A program made the position numbers and the translations under genes. From Candidatus Defluviilinea gracilis (GTDB taxonomy: Bacteria > Chloroflexota > Anaerolineae > Anaerolineales > Villigracilaceae): DNA of 64,000 bases. Under the pieces are notes generated by a model. That model worked only from the letters and a program-made list of their open reading frames with translations, was not told where the DNA came from and ran no database searches. Positions 25,341-32,711 of the stretch are shown piece after piece (within the stretch, counting starts at the first letter, position 1; every line of letters begins with the position of its first letter). Location: assembly GCA_016716235.1 (NCBI GenBank), contig JADJWS010000001.1, positions 496,001 to 560,000 of the forward strand. Direction: 5' to 3'.

Positions 25341-26282
25341 ATGTTCCAAATTCGCACGCACAACATCTTGGCATGGGCGGTCAGTCTGTCTTTGTTCCTT
25401 ACGGCTTGCGGCGCAAATTCGCAAAACGAAGCAGCCATCGCAACCGCAGTGGCGCAAACAGTGGAAGCGGGCGCGTCCTCCGCGCCATTGCCGGTGCTTC
25501 AAACAAACACGCCCGAGCCGAGCCTTCCCACCTTGCTACCCACGCTCACGCCGGGGTTTACCCCAACGGCAGAGTCGACTCTCTCCTCCGCGCCATCAGA
25601 CCCGAACTGCATTCATGCCAACCTGGTCGGCGAATACCCGCCCGATGGCACGGTCTACAAACCGGACACAGATTTTACAAAGACCTGGACGATCAAAAAC
25701 GAAGGCACTTGCACATGGGACTCCACCTATCGATTAATCTTCTGGAGCGGCGACGCACTGGGCGGCGCCACGTACTATAACCTGCCGGAGATCGTCGCGC
25801 CCGGCGACGATATTCCGATCACGATCAATCTCAAAGCCCCCTCTGCCGAGGGAACCTATACCGGCTACTGGCGCTTACAGACCCCATGGAACGCCGTCTT
25901 TGGCGTGGGTCAGTACAGCCAGGCGTTTTATGCAAACATTGTGGTGGATAAACGCCCACAACGGGAGTATGGGATTGTGGACTTAGAATACCAAATTGTC
26001 CGCGAACCCGCCGAGGGTTGTCCCGTCAATGTGCTGTATACGGTATACGCCACGATCACCACGAGTGGACCATTGGATCTCAGTTATTACTGGGAGCAAA
26101 AAGACGGAAATGAAAGCGCGGTGAAAGAACTTTCCTTCGCCGCCGCAGGCTCGAAGACCGTCTCACGCAGCTGGATGGTCGGCAGGGGAGACAGCCCCAA
26201 TGAACGCTGGATGCAGATCATCGTCTTGATGCCCGAGTACACAGAATTTCCAAAAGCGACGTGGCCCAATAACTGCCCATAA
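25341..26282 (+). CDS. NBR1-Ig-domain lipoprotein 2
   Basis: 313 aa. Lipobox LTAC, the Ala/Thr segment ('IATAVAQTVEAGASSAP'), linker, then the NBR1-Ig domain: 'EYPPDGTVYKPDTDFTKTWT', 'IKNEGTCTWDSTYRLIFWSG', 'DDIPITINLKAPSAEGTY', 'GYWRLQTPWNAVFGVG'. A C-terminal domain with the pattern '(P)LDLSYYWEQKDGNES' resembles the one in lipoprotein 1. ATG 25341 follows AAAGGAAG. It has its own -10 box and terminator, so it is a separate transcription unit from lipoprotein 1. Confidence 0.85.
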   Translation: MFQIRTHNILAWAVSLSLFLTACGANSQNEAAIATAVAQTVEAGASSAPLPVLQTNTPEPSLPTLLPTLTPGFTPTAESTLSSAPSDPNCIHANLVGEYPPDGTVYKPDTDFTKTWTIKNEGTCTWDSTYRLIFWSGDALGGATYYNLPEIVAPGDDIPITINLKAPSAEGTYTGYWRLQTPWNAVFGVGQYSQAFYANIVVDKRPQREYGIVDLEYQIVREPAEGCPVNVLYTVYATITTSGPLDLSYYWEQKDGNESAVKELSFAAAGSKTVSRSWMVGRGDSPNERWMQIIVLMPEYTEFPKATWPNNCP

Positions 26283-26289
26283 ACGCTTC

Positions 26290-26323
26290 AAAATCGCCGG
26301 AGCCGAACCGCTTCGGCGATTTT
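26290..26323 (+). terminator. Terminator after lipoprotein 2
   Basis: AAAATCGCCG/CGGCGATTTT stem (26290-26299, 26314-26323) with a T-rich end. Confidence 0.8.
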
Positions 26324-26384
26324 CTTTGGGAACCCGGCGGAGGCAAATTGCGTTTATACATGTGACGATACCCTCGGAGGCATT

Positions 26385-27686
26385 ATGATTTCCGCCCGCT
26401 TTACAAAATTTCTACTTTGGACGCTCGCTCTTTCCACCATTTTGGCTTGTGGACTCTTTTCTCCCGATCCCTCTCCCCAGCCTGCAGAAACGTTGAACGC
26501 CTTGTACACATCCGCCGCGCAGACGTTGGACGCACTCTCCACACAGGTGGCGTTTACCCCAACCCCTCAACCTACGGCAACAAGCACCTTGTTATTTGGC
26601 AATTCGAGCCCCACGCCACTCAACACATCGACCAACGCGCCGCCGGTCGCAACGCTGACAAGATGCGACGCCGCCGCCTTTGTCAGCGATGTGACGTATG
26701 CCGACGGCGCCGCGGTCGGACGCGGAAGCAACTTCACAAAAATCTGGCGGTTGAAAAACGTCGGCGCCTGCGCATGGACAACTTCGTACGCCATTGTGTA
26801 CGTCAGCGGGGAAAAATTTGGCGCGCCAAACTCGGTTTCCATGCCGGGCAATGTGGGACCCGGCCAAACTGTGGATATCACGCTCAACCTCGTCGCTCCA
26901 AGCCAGAACGGCAGATACCGGGGCTATTGGATTCTACGAAATGCGGCCGGGGTCTTATTTGGGATAGGCAACGCGGCGGATTCAAGTTTTTACGTGGATG
27001 TCAGCGTCAACGGATATACCCTGGGCGCGTATGATTTTGTTGCCAACTATTGCGATGCCGCCTGGAAAAGCGAAACAAAAAACCTGAATTGTCCGGGATC
27101 ACAAGGCGACGACCGGGGATTCACCCGGGCGTTAACCTCCCCCAAAATGGAGGATGGAACCGCGCGCGGCGACGCCTTGCTCACCTACCCCAATAAATCT
27201 GGAAGCGGATCGATCACCGGGAAATTCCCGAGCTTCACTGTAAAAAAGGGCGACCGTTTCCAGGCGCTGATCGGCTGTCAATATCAAGCCACAGAGTGTA
27301 ATGTCGTCTTCCGCTTGCAATACCAGATCGGGAACGGAGATGTGAAAACACTCGGGCAATGGCAGGAAGTGTACGAAGGACAATACAATTCCCTGAGCGT
27401 CGATCTGAGCGCCCTGGCCGGTGAAAAGGTCAAATTCATCCTAACCGTGCTTGCCAATGGAACATCGCACGATGATTTTGCCCTCTGGGTTGCCCCTCGC
27501 ATCACACGCCAAAGCGCCGACCCTGCCACGGCCACAGTGACTATGACTCCCACCATCACACAAACACCCACCATCACATTGACCCCGACCGTTACTTCCA
27601 CTCCGACTGTCACAGTCACAGCCACATCGACTTTAACCCCAACAACCACGCCTACTTCGACCGAAACGCCCACACCTACGCCATAA
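26385..27686 (+). CDS. NBR1-Ig-domain lipoprotein 3, with extra domain and Thr-Pro tail
   Basis: 433 aa. Lipobox LAC, segment 'LYTSAAQTLDALSTQVAF', linker, and the NBR1-Ig domain: 'DVTYADGAAVGRGSNFTKIW', 'LKNVGACAWTTSYAIVYVSG', 'PGQTVDITLNLVAPSQNGRY', 'GYWILRNAAGVLFGIGN'. Unlike its neighbours it adds a ~160-residue C-terminal domain ('KGDRFQALIGCQYQATECNV', 'HDDFALWVAPRIT') that looks like a beta-sandwich, then a long Thr/Pro/Val repeat tail that may span the cell-wall layer. The ATG follows GGAGG at a good spacing. Confidence 0.85.
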   Translation: MISARFTKFLLWTLALSTILACGLFSPDPSPQPAETLNALYTSAAQTLDALSTQVAFTPTPQPTATSTLLFGNSSPTPLNTSTNAPPVATLTRCDAAAFVSDVTYADGAAVGRGSNFTKIWRLKNVGACAWTTSYAIVYVSGEKFGAPNSVSMPGNVGPGQTVDITLNLVAPSQNGRYRGYWILRNAAGVLFGIGNAADSSFYVDVSVNGYTLGAYDFVANYCDAAWKSETKNLNCPGSQGDDRGFTRALTSPKMEDGTARGDALLTYPNKSGSGSITGKFPSFTVKKGDRFQALIGCQYQATECNVVFRLQYQIGNGDVKTLGQWQEVYEGQYNSLSVDLSALAGEKVKFILTVLANGTSHDDFALWVAPRITRQSADPATATVTMTPTITQTPTITLTPTVTSTPTVTVTATSTLTPTTTPTSTETPTPTP

Positions 27687-27705
27687 GCCCTCAAAACAAT
27701 TGCGA

Positions 27706-27711
27706 TATAAT
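27706..27711 (+). promoter_or_regulatory. -10 box of lipoprotein 4
   Basis: TATAAT directly before the leader hairpin. No clear -35. Confidence 0.5.
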
Positions 27712-27752
27712 GATGCTGGAAGGCGCAAAAACAAACAATCCTTCCAGTATCA
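27711..27752 (+). promoter_or_regulatory. 5' leader stem-loop of lipoprotein 4
   Basis: TGATGCTGGAAGG pairs with CCTTCCAGTATCA (13 bp, one G-U pair) around a 16-nt loop. It would lie at or near the 5' end of the mRNA, where it could protect the transcript or regulate translation; the ATG is 33 nt beyond. Confidence 0.5.
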
Positions 27753-27784
27753 TTGTTTTGAACCAGTCTCACGGAGGAACAAAC

Positions 27785-28504
27785 ATGCCTGCTCGACAAC
27801 CCGCACGGCGGGTCATGCCAGTTGTTTTGATGATTACGCTCATTCTTGCAGGGTGTAATTTTGGCGCCACGCCCGCGCCAACAATGGATGTGAACGCCGC
27901 CATTACTTCCATTGCCGGCACAACCGTTGCGCAACTCGCTTTGCAATTCACCCAAACTGCGCTTGCCAATCCATCCCCGACCGTTCAGCCGACAAATACC
28001 CTTGAGCCATCCCCTACTACGGGTATCGTTACCGTCGAAGGCGCATCTCCAACGGTTGGAACGCCTCCCACCATTTCCTTCAATAGCACGCCCCTGCCCG
28101 GTTTCACAGCCCTGCCTTCCCCCACTCAAGCCGGGGCAACCGCCGCGCTGGGTGACGAATGCAGTAATAGCGCATTCGAGGGCGATGTGACCATTCCCGA
28201 TGGCACGGTCCTTAAACCCGGTCAAGATTTCGTAAAACAATGGGCGATCAAAAATACAGGCAACTGCGCCTGGGATGAAGGATTCACGCTCGTCTTCATT
28301 GGAGGCGACCGGTCAATCGACCCGTATGACTTCTCCTTCAAGAAACCGGAAGATTTTGTCAGCCCGGGCGAATCGATCAACATCGGCATCCGGTTGACTG
28401 CGCCGCTTACCCCAGGGGATTATCAAGGGCATTGGCGACTGCGCAACGACAGAGGCTACTACTTTGGAACGATTCTTTCCGTCTACTTTACGGTAAAGAA
28501 ATGA
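27785..28504 (+). CDS. NBR1-Ig-domain lipoprotein 4
   Basis: 239 aa. Lipobox (LAGC), Ala/Thr segment ('INAAITSIAGTTVAQLALQF'), linker, then an NBR1-Ig domain at about 130-238: 'DVTIPDGTVLKPGQDFVKQW', 'IKNTGNCAWDEGFTLVF', 'PGESINIGIRLTAPLTPGDY', 'GHWRLRNDRGYYFG'. It is a single-domain version. ATG 27785 follows CGGAGGA; an upstream in-frame ATG at 27710 sits inside the leader hairpin and lacks a signal peptide. Function unknown; surface binding protein by inference. Confidence 0.85.
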   Translation: MPARQPARRVMPVVLMITLILAGCNFGATPAPTMDVNAAITSIAGTTVAQLALQFTQTALANPSPTVQPTNTLEPSPTTGIVTVEGASPTVGTPPTISFNSTPLPGFTALPSPTQAGATAALGDECSNSAFEGDVTIPDGTVLKPGQDFVKQWAIKNTGNCAWDEGFTLVFIGGDRSIDPYDFSFKKPEDFVSPGESINIGIRLTAPLTPGDYQGHWRLRNDRGYYFGTILSVYFTVKK

Positions 28505-28532
28505 TCCTGAAATGATTTCGATACGAGGCGCT

Positions 28533-29153
28533 ATGAAACGTAAAATAGTTTTTATCTCTCTGCTGGTTATCGTTCTCCTCGCCGCGTGCGGCGGGCAAGC
28601 CACCCCCTCCGAACCGACGCCGGATGTTGCCGCCGTGCGGACTTCCGCCGCCAGCACGGTTGTCTCTCAATTCACCCTAACCGCGGCAGTCTTTACACCA
28701 ACGGTCTCTGCCCCGGCGACCGAACCCCCGGTCGTGGAAGATGCCGCCACTGCCACACCAGAAACCGTCGCGCAAGAAACGTCGGCATCCACACCCGGCA
28801 CACAGATCCCGTGCGACCTGCTCAACTACGACCCAGTCACCGTGGATGTGAATGTGCCGGATAACACCATCATGGCGCCGGGACAGGAGTTTATCAAAAC
28901 CTGGCGCGTGAAAAACACCGGCTCATGCCCATGGGGCGCGGGATATGTGCTCGCTTACGCCGGCTACGATGACGACATGGACGGGCAGTTCATTGCCCTC
29001 ACCGAAGTTGTGCAAGCGGGGCAGGAAGTGGAAGTCTCCGTCCAGTTCAAGGCTCCTGCGCAGGCTGGCATTTACGTCAGCGCGTGGTCGATGCGAAACG
29101 CGGCGGGCGTCTTCTTCCCGGAAAGAATCTTCGTCAAGGTTATCGTGCAATAA
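28533..29153 (+). CDS. NBR1-Ig-domain lipoprotein 5
   Basis: 206 aa. Lipobox (LAAC), segment 'AAVRTSAASTVVSQFTLTAA', linker, then the NBR1-Ig domain: 'DVNVPDNTIMAPGQEFIKTW', 'VKNTGSCPWGAGYVLAYAG', 'AGQEVEVSVQFKAPAQAGIY', 'AWSMRNAAGVFFPERIF'. It lies 28 bp after lipoprotein 4, so both are probably on one mRNA. ATG 28533 is preferred because it opens the signal peptide and follows GAGG; ATG 28512 is an alternative. Confidence 0.83.
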   Translation: MKRKIVFISLLVIVLLAACGGQATPSEPTPDVAAVRTSAASTVVSQFTLTAAVFTPTVSAPATEPPVVEDAATATPETVAQETSASTPGTQIPCDLLNYDPVTVDVNVPDNTIMAPGQEFIKTWRVKNTGSCPWGAGYVLAYAGYDDDMDGQFIALTEVVQAGQEVEVSVQFKAPAQAGIYVSAWSMRNAAGVFFPERIFVKVIVQ

Positions 29154-29158
29154 ATATT

Positions 29159-30208
29159 GTGTCCGGCTTGAAACAACGCATCAAAGACAAAGCGCGCCAG
29201 CTGGGGTTTTCCCTGGCTGGCGTGACTCTCCCTGACCCACCCCCTCATTACTCCACATTTGAACACTGGCTCGCGCAAGGGCTTCATGGCAGTATGAATT
29301 ACCTCGCCACCGAACGCGCCCGCATCTGCCGCGCCGACCCGCGCGAAATTCTTCCCGAATGTAAATCCATTTTAGTTCTGGCTACTGCATACCCCTCTCC
29401 CTCAGGGAGAGGGCAGGGTGAGGGTGAAATCCAGGTTGCCTCCTACGCCCGCGGCGAAGACTATCACAACATCCTCCCCGCTCGAATGGCGGAACTTGTT
29501 CGCTTCATCGAGGAGCAGGTTGCCCGTCCGATCAAGAACCGCTATTACACAGACACGGGTCCCATCCTCGAACGCGACCTCGCCCAACGCGCCGGCATCG
29601 GCTGGATCGGAAAGAACTCCTGCCTCATCAATCCAAAACAAGGCTCATATTTTTTCATCTCCGAAATTTTCCTCGACCTCGAACTCGAACCCGATTCGCC
29701 ATTCGTCACCGATCACTGCGGCACATGCGCGCGTTGCATCAGCGCCTGTCCCACCGATTGCATTTTGCCAAACCGCACCCTCGACGCGACGCGCTGTATC
29801 TCGTATCTCACCATCGAACTCAAAGATGACATCCCCGTTGAACTGCGCGAAAAAATCGGCAATTGGGTTTTTGGATGCGACATCTGCCAAATGGTCTGCC
29901 CATGGAATCGATTCGCGCCGGAAGGTGATTCCGCTTTTTCAGATGGCGAGCCGCTTCCCTCTCCGACGGGCGAACTGACTCTCACTCCCCAAGCCTTTAA
30001 TCAACGCTTCAAGCGGACTCCCATCTCCCGCGCCAAACGACGCGGCTACCTGCGAAACGTCGCCGTCGCCCTCGGCAACACCGCCGACACACACGCCCTC
30101 CCTGTCCTGCAAAACGCCCTCAACGACGACGAACCCATGATCCGAACACACACGCAATGGGCGATAGAGCAGATCAACAAGAGAGCAAGTGAGCAAGTGG
30201 GCAAGTGA
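29159..30208 (+). CDS. queG: Epoxyqueuosine reductase QueG, with repeat-derived insertion and tail
   Basis: 349 aa. QueG makes queuosine in tRNA by reducing epoxyqueuosine using cobalamin and two 4Fe-4S clusters. Motifs: 'GFSLAGVTLP', 'YYTDTGPILERDLAQRAGIG', cluster Cys in 'CGTCARCISACPTDCI' and 'GCDICQMVCPWN', and a HEAT-like C-terminus ('ALPVLQNALNDDEPMIRTHT'). About 11 residues ('PSPSGRGQGEG') between 'LATAY' and 'IQVASYARG' come from a palindromic interspersed repeat. The last eight residues ('RASEQVGK') and the stop come from the octamer array at 30183. GTG 29159 is used as the start; it is 6 nt after the upstream stop with no strong ribosome site, so coupling is likely. Confidence 0.92.
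   Translation: MSGLKQRIKDKARQLGFSLAGVTLPDPPPHYSTFEHWLAQGLHGSMNYLATERARICRADPREILPECKSILVLATAYPSPSGRGQGEGEIQVASYARGEDYHNILPARMAELVRFIEEQVARPIKNRYYTDTGPILERDLAQRAGIGWIGKNSCLINPKQGSYFFISEIFLDLELEPDSPFVTDHCGTCARCISACPTDCILPNRTLDATRCISYLTIELKDDIPVELREKIGNWVFGCDICQMVCPWNRFAPEGDSAFSDGEPLPSPTGELTLTPQAFNQRFKRTPISRAKRRGYLRNVAVALGNTADTHALPVLQNALNDDEPMIRTHTQWAIEQINKRASEQVGK
29393..29413. repeat. Palindromic interspersed repeat inside queG
   Basis: CCCTCTCCC/GGGAGAGGG arms with a TCA loop, continuing into CAGGGTGAGGGTG to about 29426. It is in frame and adds about 11 residues to QueG. Confidence 0.8.
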
Positions 30209-30278
30209 GCAAATGAGCAAGAGGGCAAATGAGCAAGTGAGCAAATAGGCAAATGAGCAAATAGGCAAATGAGCAAAG
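30183..30278 (+). repeat. Octanucleotide array (GRGCAARY), 12 units
   Basis: Twelve 8-bp units (GAGCAAGT, GGGCAAGT, GAGCAAAT, AGGCAAAT and variants). It starts inside the queG 3' end. The same family forms an 18-unit array at 44880-45023. Confidence 0.92.
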
Positions 30279-30279
30279 T

Positions 30280-30337
30280 CTCTAATCTCTAGTCTCCGAT
30301 CTCTAGCCCCCCAATTCTCTAGTTCTCCCAATTCTCT
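30280..30337 (+). repeat. CAATTCTC/TAGTCTC-type array
   Basis: Degenerate 7-9-bp units (TAATCTC, TAGTCTC, CGATCTC, CCAATTCTC, TAGTTCTC) directly after the octamer array. The same family is inside the URO-D-like gene at 60324-60395. Confidence 0.75.
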
Positions 30338-30355
30338 TTTCCTCTCTCATCCACT

Positions 30356-30964
30356 ATGGCATCCCCCATCCTCCTCGCCACCAACAACAAAGACAAGATC
30401 ATCGAACTACAAGACCTGCTCAAGGACTTGAACCTTCAACTCCTCACGCCAGCGGGCATTAACCTCGAACTCGACGTCATCGAAGATGGATTGACTTATG
30501 CCGAGAACGCAGCAAAGAAAGCCACCGCCTTCGCCCAAGCCAGCGGACTCATTTCCCTCGCCGACGATTCAGGCTTGGAAGTGAACGCGCTCAACGGCGA
30601 GCCAGGCTTATACTCCGCGCGTTACGGTTCAACAGACGGTAAAAAACTTTCCGATGGCGAACGAAGAAAATACTTGTTGAGCAAACTGCAAAACCATCCC
30701 CGCCCATGGACCGCGCGCTTCAAAGCCACGATTGCAATCGCAGACACCAGTCACCAATTACAACTTACCGAGGGTGTCTGCGAAGGCGAGATCATCCCCG
30801 AAGAACGCGGCACAGGCGGATTTGGATATGACCCGATCTTTCTTTTTCCAGAGTTGGGTAAAACCATGTCAGAACTTGGCATGGACGAAAAAAACCGCCT
30901 CAGCCATCGGGCAAAGGCGGCGATCAAAGCCAAAGAGATTTTGAAATTCTTATTCCATGAGTGA
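30356..30964 (+). CDS. rdgB: XTP/dITP diphosphatase (RdgB/HAM1)
   Basis: 202 aa. It hydrolyses XTP, ITP and dITP to monophosphates to keep deaminated purines out of nucleic acids. Family motifs: 'LLATNNKDKIIELQDLL', 'TYAENAAKKATAFAQASGL', 'LADDSGLEVNALNGEPGLYS' and 'ARYGS', 'GTGGFGYDPIFLFP', 'MDEKNRLSHRAKA' (the SHR motif). Length is normal. The gene starts just after a repeat block with no clear ribosome site; ATG 30356 is the only plausible start. Confidence 0.95.
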   Translation: MASPILLATNNKDKIIELQDLLKDLNLQLLTPAGINLELDVIEDGLTYAENAAKKATAFAQASGLISLADDSGLEVNALNGEPGLYSARYGSTDGKKLSDGERRKYLLSKLQNHPRPWTARFKATIAIADTSHQLQLTEGVCEGEIIPEERGTGGFGYDPIFLFPELGKTMSELGMDEKNRLSHRAKAAIKAKEILKFLFHE

Positions 30965-30988
30965 CCGGGGGACTCACGATTGCGCGTA

Positions 30989-31561
30989 TCACTCCCCCAC
31001 CGTGATCAAATCCTTGATGCGTTCATACGTGCCGGGACCAATCCCCGATACGTTCATGAGGTCTTCCGTCGTTTGAAACGGACCGTTCTCCTCACGGTAA
31101 TCGATGATCTTCTGCGCGGTGGTCGGACCGATGCCGGGAAGCGTCTCCAACTCGGCTTGCGAGGCAGTGTTGATGTCGATCAATTCTGTGGAAGCCGCCG
31201 ACGCTGTCGGAGCCGAGACCGGCTCCACCACCAGCGAAGAACCCTCCACAAAGGGAATATCCAACTTCTCGCCGTCTTCAAGAAGTCTCGCAAGATTGAT
31301 GCCTGTTTTATCGGCATCTGCCAAAAAACCGCCCGCGGCAGAAATGGCATCCTGCGCGCGCGCGCCCTGTGGCAGGGCGTACACGCCCGGTCGCGGCACC
31401 GCGCCAGTGATGTGAACCACAATAGGCGCGTCTGTGGGCGCGGGGCGCAGAGTCACCGCCTGCCCGCTTGGGTTGCGCGCCACCACCCACACCACCACAG
31501 CAATAAACAAGCCAAATAATACGCCAGAAGTCATATACAGGATTGATTTGATCGTTTGCAT
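30989..31561 (-). CDS. ComEA-like SLBB plus helix-hairpin-helix protein
   Basis: 190 aa. An N-terminal membrane helix (about 5-27), an SLBB domain ('IVVHITGAVPRPGVYALPQG', 'DAISAAGGFLADADKTGINL'), a linker, and two helix-hairpin-helix motifs ('LIDINTASQAELETLPGIGP', 'FQTTEDLMNVSGIGPGTYER'). This is the layout of ComEA, the DNA receptor for competence uptake; no other com genes are in the window. The start lies 7 nt after a TAAAAT box that overlaps the GNAT stop, so it may be leaderless. Confidence 0.88.
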   Translation of the reverse strand: MQTIKSILYMTSGVLFGLFIAVVVWVVARNPSGQAVTLRPAPTDAPIVVHITGAVPRPGVYALPQGARAQDAISAAGGFLADADKTGINLARLLEDGEKLDIPFVEGSSLVVEPVSAPTASAASTELIDINTASQAELETLPGIGPTTAQKIIDYREENGPFQTTEDLMNVSGIGPGTYERIKDLITVGE

Positions 31562-31568
31562 CGCAGAT

Positions 31569-31574
31569 ATTTTA
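31569..31574 (-). promoter_or_regulatory. -10 box of the ComEA-like gene
   Basis: Minus-strand TAAAAT 7 nt before the ATG at 31561; no ribosome site seen. Confidence 0.4.
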
Positions 31575-32015
31575 CTGTAACTTCATCACCAGCAGGAATT
31601 CGCCTTCCCGCGTGAAATTCAACATCACATTTGCCACCTTGCTCAAACGCTGAAAATAACGGGGCATGTTTTTATACTCAAGACTGACAAACCCGAATTT
31701 TTCATACAGCAGACCCATCGTCGATACACAAGTCAGATACAACGGGCGCGGACCTTCCTTCAGAAAATGTTCGATGATGGCGCGCGCGATTCCCTCGCCG
31801 CGATGCGCCGGCGCAACCGCAATGGACGACAATTCGAGGATGTCCGCGCCATGCGGTTTCAACTGTCCCGTGCCAATGACGCGCTCGTCCGCATCCACAG
31901 CGACGATAAACCGCTTCCAATCCAAGCCCATCGGGTTGATGCCCACCAGGCGAATCAGCTCCTTGATCTGGCGGGATTCCGATTCGCGCGCGGGGCGGAG
32001 AGTGAATGTAGTCAT
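31572..32015 (-). CDS. GNAT-family N-acetyltransferase
   Basis: 147 aa. The acetyl-CoA-binding motif 'ELSSIAVAPAHRGEGIARAI' (motif A) is clear, followed by 'LYLTCVSTMGLLYEKFGFVS' (motif B). N-terminal 'FTLRPARESESRQIKELIRL' starts the fold. The acetyl acceptor is unknown. ATG 32015 opens the domain; the reading frame continues upstream but without fold. It lies 20 bp after the CPBP gene stop, so both may be co-transcribed. Confidence 0.88.
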   Translation of the reverse strand: MTTFTLRPARESESRQIKELIRLVGINPMGLDWKRFIVAVDADERVIGTGQLKPHGADILELSSIAVAPAHRGEGIARAIIEHFLKEGPRPLYLTCVSTMGLLYEKFGFVSLEYKNMPRYFQRLSKVANVMLNFTREGEFLLVMKLQ

Positions 32016-32035
32016 GCAGTTGCGTAGTCCGTTAG

Positions 32036-32659
32036 TCAGGATAGCCCTGCCGCGACGATGATAATGAACGTCGCGATGAACCAATGGATCAGGAACGGAT
32101 AGAGAAAGGATTTTGTTCTCCACGCCACCCAGCCGAAGGCAAAGCCGCCGAAGATCGTGGAGAGAGTCTCCACTTCGGGTTTGCCGTTGTGCATCAACGC
32201 AAACGGGACGGCTTGCACCCACAGCGCTTCGGGTCCGAATTTGCGGACGTAGCCGAACAGGATCCAGCCGCGGAAGATGAACTCCCAGCCGATGAGGTCG
32301 AGGAAGGTTGACCACGGGAGTCCGTTCACGTAGGGCTGATAATACTTCTGCATGGACGCATTGTCCTTGCCGAGGAAATAGATCACTGGAGCCATGACGA
32401 TTATTCCTATGATCGTGATGATGAGACCCGCTTTCCAATCGCCAAGCCCAAAACCATATTCTTTCGGGTTTTCGCGGAAAAGAACAAGAATAACTAGAAG
32501 AGGGATAACAAGATACAAAACGACTCGAAACGAATATCCGAAATTCTCAAAGAGAAGTTTGCGATGATAGAAATCCACCATGAATAGTAATGTGGATACG
32601 ATTGTGATCGTTACGATCTTCCAGTCAAATTTTAGGCGTTCGCCGAGGAGGTAGGTCAT
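32036..32659 (-). CDS. CPBP-family intramembrane metalloprotease
   Basis: 207 aa, about 6 membrane helices. The glutamate motif is 'GWEFIFRGWILFG' (one Glu instead of the usual EE pair, with Arg), followed by histidine motifs 'PFALMHNGKPEVETLS' and 'FLIHWFIATF'. These proteins cleave prenylated or small membrane peptides, or act in bacteriocin immunity; the role here is unknown. Its ATG is 3 bp from a TATCAGT heptamer array that separates it from the glycosyltransferase. The missing first Glu lowers certainty of activity. Confidence 0.82.
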   Translation of the reverse strand: MTYLLGERLKFDWKIVTITIVSTLLFMVDFYHRKLLFENFGYSFRVVLYLVIPLLVILVLFRENPKEYGFGLGDWKAGLIITIIGIIVMAPVIYFLGKDNASMQKYYQPYVNGLPWSTFLDLIGWEFIFRGWILFGYVRKFGPEALWVQAVPFALMHNGKPEVETLSTIFGGFAFGWVAWRTKSFLYPFLIHWFIATFIIIVAAGLS

Positions 32660-32662
32660 GGT

Positions 32663-32711
32663 TATCAGTGAGCAGTGATCAGTGATCAGTTATCAGTTAT
32701 CAGTGATCAGT
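32663..32711 (+). repeat. TATCAGT/GATCAGT heptamer array, seven units
   Basis: Seven 7-bp units fill the gap between two genes on the minus strand. The stop codon of the glycosyltransferase (complement of 32707-32709) lies inside the last unit. Confidence 0.88.
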
